A stretch of 64,000 nt of DNA from assembly GCF_001507435.1 (NCBI RefSeq), contig NZ_LMWH01000236.1, forward strand, positions 1 through 64,000, in the 5' to 3' direction. The position numbers and the translations under genes were made by a program. The notes beneath the pieces are model-generated. The model saw only the letters and a list, made by a program, of their open reading frames with translations. It was not told the DNA's origin and did no database searches. Shown here piece by piece: positions 45,250-53,543 of this stretch (position 1 is the stretch's first letter; every line of letters starts with the position of its first letter). Source of the DNA: Streptomyces sp. NRRL F-5122. Its GTDB lineage: Bacteria > Actinomycetota > Actinomycetes > Streptomycetales > Streptomycetaceae.

Positions 45250-46663
45250 CTACTCTCCGTACTCCCTCAGCAGCTTGTTCAGATGCCGGATCTTGTCGAC
45301 GTCCATCTTCGGCAGGGGATCACTGCTGTTGAAGTGCATGACGTTGTTGCGGATCCGGCGAATCTCCTCCAGCCGCGCGATGAACACCTTGCGGTCGAGC
45401 GGCCATCCGAGCTGTTCCCACAGTCCAGGGTTCTCCAGCACCCTCTGGTAGTCGCCGACGGTCATGTCGCCGAAAGAGGCGATGCGTTCCCCTGCCGGAT
45501 CGCACAGGCCGGTGACCTCGGGCAGGGTGAAGGCCCCTGCGATGACCTGTCGCAGTCGGCGGTCCATTTCGCCGATCAGGAGGAAGTGGCCAGCCAGTTC
45601 ACCGTAGGCCTGGGCGACGTCGGCGGCGGTGACGATCCCGGCGATCGCGTTGTGCTGGTCCCTGACGAGTACGAAGTCGTGCTCGGCCAGCGTGGAGGAC
45701 GTCGATCAGGTCGTGGTCGTAGCGGACGTCGCGTGCGTCCACGATCGCCTGGGAAAGGTGGGCACCTGGGTCGGCATGGCGGGCGCGCGCTATGGACTTC
45801 CACGAGACGGATCCCCGCAGGTTGTGTGGACCGGCGAGGACGGGCAACAGGGAGAAGTCGTGGAGGACCATCAGCGTGATGACCTCCTCGAACGTGGCCG
45901 TCGGCTTGACACTGACGATGCCGGCAAGGGCGGACGGCAGGGTACCGATGGTCAATCCTGTCTCGCGTGAATCCAGCTCTTCGGACACCCCGACCGGCGC
46001 CGCAGCCGTCGCTGGCGATCCGGCGAGGGGAATGTCTTGGGTCTGCTCTTCCGCAGCCTTGACCAGTTGGACTGTCGCGGTCAGGGAGACCTTGTCGAAT
46101 TCGGGCGAGGTGATCAGGCTGTGGTTAGCGAGTTCGGCCTGGATCTGGTCGTTGACGGCGCCTCGGCCCGTCGCGCCCCACCAGGCCAGCAGCTCCTGCA
46201 CCGAGAGGGACAACGGACGCCCTGTCTCTGCCGATTCACGTGCTTCCTTCAACCGTGCGTGCCGCTCCCTGGGCGACACGGACGTCAGGTGTTGCTCCTT
46301 CTCCGGTGCCGTGGGATCGGCCTCCTCAGCCGCCCGGTCGAGCAGTTCCTGACGCAACTGTGTGAGGTATCTGCCGTCGTCGGCCTGCCACGCCTCCCAG
46401 CCGTCGAACGTTCCGTTCCCGACGGCGGCCATCGCGGCCTTGGAAGGCGAGCGGAACTCCTCGCCGTCCGAAAGCCGAATCCATCCCCGGCGTGTGACCG
46501 CGGCCTCGTGCGACTCGCCAACGCGGGGTCGGACGAACCGCAGCCGCTCCCCCTCTTTGAGTAATCCGCTGCCGAGCAGGTCGGCGATGGTCACTCGCCT
46601 ACCGTCGAGCAGGTAGCGGGCGCGGGACTGTGCCTCTGCGGGACCGGTGCTGGAATCAGTCAT
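45250..46663 (-). pseudogene. RAMA-CBS-HEPN-like regulatory protein, interrupted by a frameshift
   Basis: From the ATG at 46663 the first frame encodes a RAMA-type domain (about 17-90: RRVTIADLLGSGLLKEGERL, GWIRLSDGEEFRSPSKAAMA), a helical linker, and CBS repeats (LAGIVSVKPTATFEEVITLM, PVLAGPHNLRGSVSWKSIAR). Around 45,688-45,694 one base seems missing. The CBS sequence continues in another frame (LAEHDFVLVRDQHNAIAGIV) into a C-terminal domain (45,250-45,567) with RIRNNVMHFNSSDPLPK, which resembles an R-x4-6-H HEPN motif of Swt1-like proteins. If not a sequencing error, the protein is split, and the C-terminal piece could restart at 45567. It is the first gene of the Hsp70-ribonuclease run and likely senses a nucleotide via CBS. 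Confidence 0.65.
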
Positions 46664-46921
46664 GTCACCTATGCCTTGCCGCTGGAAGGGGAAAGGGAGA
46701 GCTGAGGCTGCCAGCCCCAGAGATGCTGGCAGATCTGTGCGATACGGATGGCTTTTCTGCGACCGGCTCGCTGGTTCTGTATCTCCGCGACTGAGGCGTC
46801 TTGTATCGGCGCCACGCGGCGTGCGACGCGTACCGGTCTCCAGCCCACGGCGTCCACGATGCTGGATCCGTTCATGGCCATTCCCATCCACGTGCCGTGG
46901 TGTCCCGACAGGGTCTTGGAG
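46664..46921. promoter_or_regulatory. Upstream region of the Hsp70-ribonuclease operon
   Basis: The only gap large enough for the promoter of the four-gene minus-strand run (about 258 bases). I see no intact coding frame in it. No confident -10/-35 pair can be assigned by eye. Confidence 0.35.
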
Positions 46922-47155
46922 TCAAGACTCCGGTGCTTCCCGGTGGGTACTGTCCAGGGTCAGGTGGATCCGCGCCAGGGCCTCGGCGATTTCGACGGTG
47001 TCCTCGTCGTCGGGGCCGTAGACCACGCACATGTCGTCGTGGAGCGGCTCGAGCATCCGCCGGGCCTCGACGAGGCCCCCCGGACAGCTCCAGAATCCGA
47101 TGACACGGTGGAGTTCGATCGCCTCGTCGCAGGCGTCGCTGTCCACGGCCCGCAC
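46922..47155 (-). pseudogene. C-terminal fragment of a TPR-like protein
   Basis: About 77 residues (DACDEAIELHRVIGFWSCPG, then ARRMLEPLHDDMCVVYGPDD and EDTVEIAEALARIHLTLD). The GPDDEDTVE...ALARI pattern is that of kinesin-light-chain-type TPRs. A stop lies just upstream at 47,185 and the IS element starts at 47,258, consistent with truncation. Confidence 0.4.
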
Positions 47156-47257
47156 CTGACGGAGGACAACCTCGACCTCCTATAGGCCTAACGTCACCTG
47201 GTCCGGTTCTGTGCGGCAGTGCACGGCTTGGGCGCGGCAGGAGCGCGCATTTTCGAT

Positions 47258-48150
47258 GAGTGAACCTCTTCCAACCTCACGGGTGGTTGGGCTGGCAGCC
47301 CCGGCGGCGGGCATGAAGAAAGCTCCTGGTAGACGAGTTCACGACCAAGATCACCAGTCCGCCAGGAGCTTTCGCGTGCTTGTCTGCCCGTCCGGCATCG
47401 ATCTGTCCAGCCGCACTCTGGGGCATCTCTCCGGTCTTCTCGCAGGTCAACGTCGTCGGATCGGTTCACGCTGGCGTCGCCTGACCTGCGGCTGGCAGGC
47501 CCTGCTCGTCCTGGCCCACCTGCGCTGCGGCGACACCTACGCTCGCCTTGCCGCGGGCTTCCGCATCGGGATCGCCACGGCCTACCGCTACATACGCGAG
47601 GCCGTCGACCTGCTGGCCGCCCTCGCGCCCACGCTGGAGCAGGCCATGACGACCGTCCGGAAGAAGGCGTACGTGATCCTCGACGGCACCGTGCTACCAA
47701 TAGACCGCATCGCCGCCGACCAGCCGTACTACTCCGGGAAGAAGAAGCACCACGGGATGAACGTGCAAGTCCTCGCCGATCCCGCCGGACGCCTGATCTG
47801 GGCCTCGGACGCATTGCCGGGATCCACACACGACCTGACCGCGGCCCGGACCCACGGCATACCCGCCGCCCTCGCCGCAGACGACATCAAGTGCTGGGCC
47901 GACAAGGCGTACCAGGGTGCCGGCCCTGCGATCCGTGTCCCGATCCGCGGCAAGCACCTGCGCGGCTGGCGCCGACGCCACAATCGCAATCACGCGAAGA
48001 TCCGCAACCTCGGCGAACGCGCCATGGCCATCCTCAAGTCTTGGCAGCTCCTGCGGAAACTCCGCTGCAGCACCACCCGGATCACAGCCGCTGTCCGTGC
48101 CGTCGTTGCCCTCGAACTCACCACATGATCAAGATGGGAAGGGCTCCCTG
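47258..48150. mobile_element. IS5-superfamily insertion sequence
   Basis: The left tip GAGTGAACCTCTTCCAACCT (47258-47277) is matched, imperfectly, by the right end at 48134-48150 read inward (GGGAGCCCTTCCCATC). A third copy of this end at 50265-50284 confirms the consensus GTGARCCY..TTCCAACC. One transposase gene fills it. No target duplication is clear by eye. Confidence 0.65.
47376..48128 (+). CDS. IS5-superfamily (DDE_Tnp_4-like) transposase
   Basis: 250 residues from the GTG at 47376. N-terminal HTH-like domain (LAHLRCGDTYARLAAGFRIG, IATAYRYIREAVDLLAALAP), then DDE catalytic blocks: YVILDGTVLPIDRIAADQPY (first Asp), KCWADKAYQGAGPAIRVPIR (second Asp), and a C-terminal ILKSWQLLRKLRCSTTRITA helix region. 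All parts appear intact. Many Streptomyces elements of this type have been called transposase family protein. Confidence 0.8.
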   Translation: MLVCPSGIDLSSRTLGHLSGLLAGQRRRIGSRWRRLTCGWQALLVLAHLRCGDTYARLAAGFRIGIATAYRYIREAVDLLAALAPTLEQAMTTVRKKAYVILDGTVLPIDRIAADQPYYSGKKKHHGMNVQVLADPAGRLIWASDALPGSTHDLTAARTHGIPAALAADDIKCWADKAYQGAGPAIRVPIRGKHLRGWRRRHNRNHAKIRNLGERAMAILKSWQLLRKLRCSTTRITAAVRAVVALELTT

Positions 48151-48211
48151 CGCCGATGGCTGGCCGGCACGGTGACGGTCCGCTCGCAGGATGCTCGTAG
48201 GCTTGCATGGC

Positions 48212-48913
48212 ATGACGACGCGGATAGCGGGGGATCAGGTGCTCAATCCGTGGACCCGCACGACCAGGAACGCACCGTACGCGGTCCCCGAAGACCTGCC
48301 GCACTTGCAAGCCCTCGCCGACACCCAAGTCCACCCCTCGCACGCGCCGTACCAGCTCAACCTGACACTCCCGCCGGAACCGTTCATCGGCCTCCACGAC
48401 GCGCCCTTGGTCATGCTGCTGGCCAACCCAGGCGTGAGCGACGCAGACCCGGCCGCCTACGCCCGGCCCGGCGTGACCGAGCGAACCCTGCAACACATCG
48501 CGAACGCTGGCGGGACCCCCAACCACTTCCTGACGCACCCCGACAAGGACCATCCAGGACTCCGTTGGTGGTCCCGGACCCTGAACGGCCTGACGAAGCA
48601 GGGGCACAGTCACGACGAACTCGCCCGGCAGATCCTTGCCGTGCAGTTCCACGGCTACCCTTCGCAATCGTGGCGGCCGATCCCGTACACACTGCCCTCC
48701 CAGTCCTTCGCCTTCTACCTGGTGCGCCGCGCCATGTCCCGTGACGCGGTGATCGTCCTCGGGCGCATCGGGGCCACCTGGAAGATCGCCGTGCCAGAGC
48801 TGGCGTCATATCCGAATGTGGTCACGCCGAAACAAAACCGGAGCGTGCAGATCAGCCGGGGCAACTTCAGCCCTGAGAACTTCGAGCGGATCGAGCAAGC
48901 CCTCAAGAGCTGA
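48212..48913 (+). CDS. Hypothetical protein with a possible uracil-DNA-glycosylase-like fold
   Basis: 233 residues from the ATG at 48212. It has a strand PLVMLLANPGVSDADPAAYA (glycine/proline turn as in UDG motif 1), FHGYPSQSWRPIPYTLPSQS, a helix FAFYLVRRAMSRDAVIVLGR, and TWKIAVPELASYPNVVTPKQ. The order strand-turn, helix, then VIVLGR recalls the UDG superfamily, but the catalytic residues are not clear. Convergent with the EVE protein and just after the IS. Confidence 0.5.
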   Translation: MTTRIAGDQVLNPWTRTTRNAPYAVPEDLPHLQALADTQVHPSHAPYQLNLTLPPEPFIGLHDAPLVMLLANPGVSDADPAAYARPGVTERTLQHIANAGGTPNHFLTHPDKDHPGLRWWSRTLNGLTKQGHSHDELARQILAVQFHGYPSQSWRPIPYTLPSQSFAFYLVRRAMSRDAVIVLGRIGATWKIAVPELASYPNVVTPKQNRSVQISRGNFSPENFERIEQALKS

Positions 48914-48954
48914 GCACGCACGGCGATGCGGTGCGCGCCCAGCGGGAAGGGCGG

Positions 48955-49893
48955 TCAGAGGTTGGCACGCGCTTCGGCCAGCTTCACGTCCGCCGCCCGC
49001 ATCTCCCCGCATGCCTGTGGGTGCCTCTGATCCATCTCCTCAAGCCGTATCGGCGACTTGGACAGAGCCGTTGTCGCCTTCAGGTCCAGTTCGGCGTCGA
49101 ACTCGTACGGCTTTTGCGAACCGATCGGCGCCGGTCGCGGCGACGACTTCACATGCGCCATCGCCGCGATCTTTCCTTCGACCCCGCCGAAGTAGATCCA
49201 CAGCCGGTCGCCGTCCCTCATCCGCTTCAGCGGCTTCCCGAGCCACCACTCGGTCGGACCGGAATCTTCGCGCGCCAGCCTCGCGACCCGCGCTGGGGTG
49301 GAGGGGCCGTTCTCGATCGTGTCGCGCTCCGGGTCCAGGCAGTACAGCCAGTCCCGAGGGCTGACGACCTGGTAGACGGCGCGTCCGCCTCGGTTCGGAA
49401 TCTTTTCCAGCACCTCCTGCTCGGTCAGTGCCCGCAGCAGTGCGCGGGCCCGCTTGTCGTCGGTCTCCCAGCCGTAGCTGTTCATGGTGGCGACGACGCG
49501 GGCCGGGTCCCACTCTCCGTCCTCGCCGGTCACCCGGCTCTCCAGCACCTCCACCTGGGTCAGCCGTGTCTGATTGCGTGGCCGGCCGTGCCGTTCCAGC
49601 AGGTCGTACAGCTTTGCCGCGCCCATGCTCGCGGCGATGCCGAGGGCGCTCCGGTCCACGGTGCCGCTTTCGTCGACCGCCACGATGGCCCTCTCTCGCC
49701 AATCCTCCAGGCCCTCCAGCAGTCTGGTCACAGCTTCGATGTCCCGCCACAGGTCATGAGGCGCGGCCTGCTCCGACAGCAGCACCTTGTCTTGCAGTGC
49801 GGCGCGCACCACTCGGGCGAGCTGGTCGGAGGAGATCACGACGCTCTCTTGGCTTCCGTCGTCACCGAAATTAAAGTCAACCCGCGTCACCAT
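48955..49893 (-). CDS. Protein with a C-terminal EVE/PUA-like domain
   Basis: 312 residues from the ATG at 49893 (MVTRVDFNFGDDGSQESVVI). The first 110 residues are helical. The middle (TRLTQVEVLESRVTGEDGEW, KRARALLRALTEQEVLEKIP) looks like a winged helix. The last about 110 form an EVE/PUA-like fold: DSGPTEWWLGKPLKRMRDGD, RLWIYFGGVEGKIAAMAHVK, and LEEMDQRHPQACGEMRAADV. EVE domains bind modified bases, often in restriction or DNA-modification contexts. The gene is a single unit. Confidence 0.6.
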   Translation of the reverse strand: MVTRVDFNFGDDGSQESVVISSDQLARVVRAALQDKVLLSEQAAPHDLWRDIEAVTRLLEGLEDWRERAIVAVDESGTVDRSALGIAASMGAAKLYDLLERHGRPRNQTRLTQVEVLESRVTGEDGEWDPARVVATMNSYGWETDDKRARALLRALTEQEVLEKIPNRGGRAVYQVVSPRDWLYCLDPERDTIENGPSTPARVARLAREDSGPTEWWLGKPLKRMRDGDRLWIYFGGVEGKIAAMAHVKSSPRPAPIGSQKPYEFDAELDLKATTALSKSPIRLEEMDQRHPQACGEMRAADVKLAEARANL

Positions 49894-49899
49894 GGGGAC

Positions 49900-50284
49900 T
49901 CCTCTTCTCTGGATTGGAGAGGAGATTACATTCTGCTTCTGTCGACGCGCCACCGCTGAGACGGCACTGGAGAGTTGGGCATCCCGAAGCGACCGGTCAG
50001 GTCGCGGGCGCGGCCCGGCGTGAGGCCATCGAGATCCCGGCCTCCCGCGCCCCGACCCTGGCCCAGGCCATGAAGACCGCCACAGCCAAGGCGTGCGTCA
50101 TCCTGGACGGCACACTGAGCCTTTTCCGACCTGGTGTTCGTGCTGGCCAGTGACCTGCTGGCAGCTGATTCCTGCGGTCTGCGTCAAACCTCTGAGCAGC
50201 AACTCTCCAGAGGGTCAGGGCTTGCGGGCCGCTTCGTCCGGGACGTTCAGCGACATCAACTACCAGGTTGGAAAGGGCTCACTC
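49900..50284 (+). pseudogene. Remnant of the same IS family as the element at 47,258
   Basis: 50,030-50,125 encodes PASRAPTLAQAMKTATAKAC followed by VILDGTL, matching the transposase block APTLEQAMTTVRKKAYVILD. The right tip lies at 50265-50284 (AGGTTGGAAAGGGCTCACTC), an almost exact reverse complement of the intact element's left tip. Most of the gene is deleted. Confidence 0.55.
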
Positions 50285-50399
50285 AGTTAGCCAGTTGACT
50301 TCGTTGCCTGTACGTGATTGACCTTTGGTCAGTTCGGTGTGCAGGCTGAGCCGCCCCCTCCACATCTTCCCATTCGCATCTCGAAGATGGACCTACCCC

Positions 50400-51092
50400 A
50401 TGCGTAACCTCATCCGCGCCGGCGCGCTGACCGCCGGCGTTTCGACCGCACTGCTCCTCGGGCCGGTCGCGCACGCCACCGCTCCCGGGGACAACGGGAC
50501 GGTGAAGATCCACGACGCCAAGACCGGCGAAGAGCTGCGCCGTAACGAGCCGCACGTCTGCACGTTCTACCTCGACGCCTTCGGTTTCGACGCGGTTCAG
50601 GAGGTCGACTGGCACATCGAAACCTGGGCGCCGACCGCTGCCACCAAGGGCGAGACCGTGAAGTCCGGGGCCATCACCCTGGATGGCAAGGGCCACGGCC
50701 GTACGGCGGACCTGTCGCTGCCCAACGGTCACTACAAGCTGTTCTGGAACTTCGACGGCGAGAACGGGGACGCCAAGCAGAAGGTGTTCTGGACCGACTG
50801 CAAGGGCTCCGAGGGCGGTGGTGGCGGAACGACACCGACCACCCCGGGGTCGCCCTCCTCGTCGGCGTCATCCTCTCCGTCCGGTTCGACGGGTGCGACC
50901 GACGAGCCAAGTGCCTCCTCGAGTGGCGAAGCGGCCCCAACAGCCGCTACCTCTCCGTCCCCGCAGGGCGGCGGTGATCTGGCCGAGACCGGTAGCAGCG
51001 CCCCGGTAGGCCTGCTGGCGGGCGTCGCGGCGGCGCTGGTGGCCGCGGGCTGTTACATGGTGCTGCGGCGTCGCAAGGCCGCCCGAAGCTGA
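50400..51092 (+). CDS. LAETG-type (sortase) surface protein
   Basis: 230 residues from the ATG at 50400. Sec signal peptide (MRNLIRAGALTAGVSTALLL, cleavage near AHA), a compact domain with one Cys pair (HVCTFYLDAFGFDAVQEVDW; WTDCKGSEGG), and a long Ser/Pro/Thr/Gly linker. A C-terminal LAETG, hydrophobic helix and RRRKAARS tail form the sorting signal. It should be anchored to peptidoglycan by a class E-type sortase. Function unknown. It shares a terminator with the convergent gene. Confidence 0.82.
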   Translation: MRNLIRAGALTAGVSTALLLGPVAHATAPGDNGTVKIHDAKTGEELRRNEPHVCTFYLDAFGFDAVQEVDWHIETWAPTAATKGETVKSGAITLDGKGHGRTADLSLPNGHYKLFWNFDGENGDAKQKVFWTDCKGSEGGGGGTTPTTPGSPSSSASSSPSGSTGATDEPSASSSGEAAPTAATSPSPQGGGDLAETGSSAPVGLLAGVAAALVAAGCYMVLRRRKAARS

Positions 51093-51125
51093 GTCACGTC
51101 ATAGGTGAAGGTGCTGTGACGTGCT

Positions 51126-51162
51126 GCCGGGACATTCAGCGCGGTCGGCTGAATGTCCCGGC
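51126..51162. terminator. Bidirectional terminator between two convergent secreted-protein genes
   Basis: A perfect 15-bp inverted repeat (GCCGGGACATTCAGC and GCTGAATGTCCCGGC) with a 7-base loop lies midway between the stops at 51092 and 51174. Confidence 0.8.
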
Positions 51163-51173
51163 GGTCAGCAGGG

Positions 51174-51689
51174 TCAGCCGATTCCGGTGACCTGCAGGGC
51201 CGTGGTCCAGTTGCTCTTGATGGCGCTGCGGGCGGCGGACAGGGTGATGGTGCCGGCGCAGACGGCGTTCTTCAGCTTCGTCTCCACGCCGTCCTTGGAG
51301 TAAGCGGTCTGGGAGCCGGAGTACGGCTCGGGCCACAGGTTCCCGGTGGCCCGGGGCGCGCCGCCGAGTTCCAGGGGGACGAGGTGGTCTTCCTCGTAGT
51401 CGGCCATGTTGGTGTCGGAGTAGCCGTAGTCGATGATGCCCTGGGCCTTGAGCGGGTTGGTGTAGGACGTCGGGGGGCGCACGGTGGCGGTCCAGCCGGA
51501 CACGCAGATGGTGCTGTGGATGTTCGACTGGGTGACGTCCGGGTTGTAGGCGCCGGGCGTGCAGGAGGAGTCGGGCAGCGGCAGACGGGCGTGGGAGCAG
51601 GTCGCGGCCTGGGCGGTTCCGGCCGTGGCGGTGATCAGACCGGCGGCTCCGAGAGCCAGGACGCTGATGGTGGCGGTGAAGCGACGCAT
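51174..51689 (-). CDS. Secreted HNH-like nuclease family protein
   Basis: 171 residues from the ATG at 51689, with GCGGGAGA upstream. Sec signal peptide (MRRFTATISVLALGAAGLIT, ATAGTAQA). The mature part has Cys pairs (TCSHA, SSCTPG, TICVSG) and a His/Glu/Asn-like core: YEEDHLVPLELGGAPRATGN followed by LWPEP. DHLVPLELGG...NLWPEP is the HNH-fold motif seen in secreted actinobacterial nucleases. Extracellular nuclease activity is inferred from the motif. Confidence 0.7.
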   Translation of the reverse strand: MRRFTATISVLALGAAGLITATAGTAQAATCSHARLPLPDSSCTPGAYNPDVTQSNIHSTICVSGWTATVRPPTSYTNPLKAQGIIDYGYSDTNMADYEEDHLVPLELGGAPRATGNLWPEPYSGSQTAYSKDGVETKLKNAVCAGTITLSAARSAIKSNWTTALQVTGIG

Positions 51690-52549
51690 TTGGGGTTCTC
51701 CCGCAGGGTCGGCCCGGACAGTGGGGCGCCGGGCGGCTGACGGCATGACACCACCACCCCGGTCTATGCGAGTAGATCCGGCGGGTGAATAACAGGCGAC
51801 CTGCGCAATCCTTACCCCAGCCTGACCAAGGCTTGCCGAAGTGCCATGTTTCGTTGGCTTTGTTGATCCCCTCATCTGTATCAACGGACGCCTTGCGGGC
51901 GCCATGCTGTTCTGGCCAAAGCGGTAGTGGCCCTTCAAGGCTGTGGCGCGCGTGAACACGACACCTCGCCGAGCCCGGGCTGAGCAGAGGTCCTCAGGCC
52001 AGTCTGGTCACCGCACCGGGTCCAAACGACCTGGCGAAATACAACGTGGGAACCGAGCCCGCAGACTATGCACTCGAGCTGAAGTGCTCCAGGATGCGGC
52101 GCAGTTCCTACTACGCATCGCTCTTGCGCTGGCGCTGGCGCTGGCGCTTCCAAATGAAGGCATCGTCTTCCACCGCGCGCTAGCTGTCGCGCTGTTCGGC
52201 GTTCCTGCCCTGGTCGTGGTCGGCCGTGTACTCGACGGGCGTGGCCGGGTCTTGAGCCGCAGTAGACAGCGGGGCCACGGAGGCGGCGGCAGCCGGGGTG
52301 ACGTAGTGCGTCCCTGCCGTGTTCATCGCGGCGACGTTGGCGGAGGACAGCAGCTTGGAGCCGCTCAGCAGCAAGAAGCCGGGGCACTCGGCAAACTGCT
52401 GCAGGGCAGTGCGTCAGCGAAGCCAACGCCTATCGCCCAAGCCAGCAGCGTCTGGCATGAAGACTACGTGAGCCACGCCCGCAGGCAGCGTGCATTCGCC
52501 TCTGCTGAGGCACACAGGGCCTGCCGAGACTACACACGGTGCCCGGTAG
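51690..52549. other. Decayed region between secreted nuclease and OGG-fold gene
   Basis: About 860 bases. It holds the promoter of the HNH gene, a small tandem GGCGCT repeat near 52,127-52,149 and an IS1634-like transposase remnant (separate entry). No intact gene is seen. Confidence 0.4.
52180..52400 (-). pseudogene. Remnant of an IS1634-like transposase
   Basis: The segment LLLSGSKLLSSANVAAMNTA, GTHYVTPAAAASVAPLS, ATPVEYTADHDQGRNAEQRD resembles the central part of ISL/IS1634-type transposases (pattern VGDSKLvSyaNlaAl.aAGt.FvAP). Only this piece remains. Confidence 0.4.
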
Positions 52550-53227
52550 TTAGGAGAGTTGCCTGCCGTGGTAGAACAGCGCCGCCTCGACCTGCTCCGG
52601 TAGGACTCCTCGTTTCAACGCACAGTCGTGTAGCCCCTCCAGGTACCGCCTGTACTGGTCCGTAGTCCAGCCGTTCTCCGGCCAGTCGGCTTCGACCGAT
52701 TTATGGTCTTTAAGAGCGCGCGAGACAACGCTGTCCAGGATGGCCGGCCGATACGGCCCAGCAGAGGTCTCGCCCCCCGCGAAGTACAGCACCTTGGTGA
52801 AGAACGCCGCCCCCAGGTGCGGGATGTGCTGGTCATTGTTCAAGGCCCAGTACGCTTCCGTAGCTCCTCGCTCTCGGAGCGCCGCGAGTGCCACGCCGAG
52901 TCGCGCGTCGATGTCAGCATCTGGAGAGTGGAGAAAGATCTGCGACCGCCGGTGCACTGACTGAGCCTTGGTACCCGTGCCCCAGACCAAGGCCGCGACG
53001 AGCAGATGCCGACGTCCCTCCACGGTGTCCGTCTTGCGAGCGATGCTGAACACGGTTCGGCGATCCACCCGCGGCCACTTGCCTACGAGCGGGCATGAGT
53101 CGAGTTCGGACGGCCACCAGGAGGGGTCTGGCAGCACGGGTATCCAGCGGGCTCGGTCGAAGGGGATCGCCTGGCCGCGCACCGTGTCGTGGTCGGGCAG
53201 ATCCATGTCGTACGGCAGGACGATCAC
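52550..53227 (-). CDS. OGG-fold (8-oxoguanine DNA glycosylase-like) protein
   Basis: 225 residues from a GTG at 53227, preceded by GGAGC. The family features I recognise are PFDRARWIPVLPDPSWWPSE, VFSIARKTDTVEGRRHLLVA, and the core HLGAAFFTKVLYFAG that in this Streptomyces family lies at the helix-hairpin-helix-like OGG site. A catalytic Lys of the usual type is not obvious, so it may recognise rather than excise bases. A decayed second copy lies at 38,600. It is next to an McrC remnant and to ADP-ribose-related genes. Confidence 0.6.
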   Translation of the reverse strand: MIVLPYDMDLPDHDTVRGQAIPFDRARWIPVLPDPSWWPSELDSCPLVGKWPRVDRRTVFSIARKTDTVEGRRHLLVAALVWGTGTKAQSVHRRSQIFLHSPDADIDARLGVALAALRERGATEAYWALNNDQHIPHLGAAFFTKVLYFAGGETSAGPYRPAILDSVVSRALKDHKSVEADWPENGWTTDQYRRYLEGLHDCALKRGVLPEQVEAALFYHGRQLS

Positions 53228-53310
53228 TGTTGCTCCTTGATGCGGATGCGGAGGAAGTGAGTACGGAGTCCCCAACACGAGCCGCCAGTCATACGCTCAC
53301 GGACGTGAGG

Positions 53311-53537
53311 TCAGCCAGGTCTCTGGCCGCGTACGGCGGCGATGCGGGCGAACTCGGCGAGCAGGCTGTCGGGTAGCTGGTCGGATCGAGGGCGTGCTGG
53401 TGGATGCTCGAGATGTGGTGCGCGGCGTGCGGAGCGTTTCCCTTGACGTAGATGAGGTGGCCGGCTGGCGGGTGCAGCGTGGTGCTGTAGGTGAGGAGCT
53501 GGTCAAGGTCGGCGTAGGGGAAACCGTCAGGCCGCTC
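53311..53537 (-). pseudogene. C-terminal remnant of an McrC-type restriction subunit
   Basis: Minus-strand sequence reads DGFPYADLDQLLTYSTTLHP, PAGHLIYVKGNAPHAAHHIS and SIHQHALD. This is the conserved end of McrC (pattern YqDlyQllAYctal.lp.GhLvYakG). After HALD a one-base shift restores DQLPDSLLAEFARIAAVRGQ then RPG and a stop at 53311. The N-terminal nuclease part and the mcrB gene are missing. Its upstream end lies within a few bases of the ADP-ribosylglycohydrolase stop. Confidence 0.65.
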
Positions 53538-53543
53538 GGCGGA

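Noticed and set aside
52127..52149. Tandem GGCGCT repeat
   Set aside because: Only about four copies, in decayed DNA with no gene; likely chance expansion.
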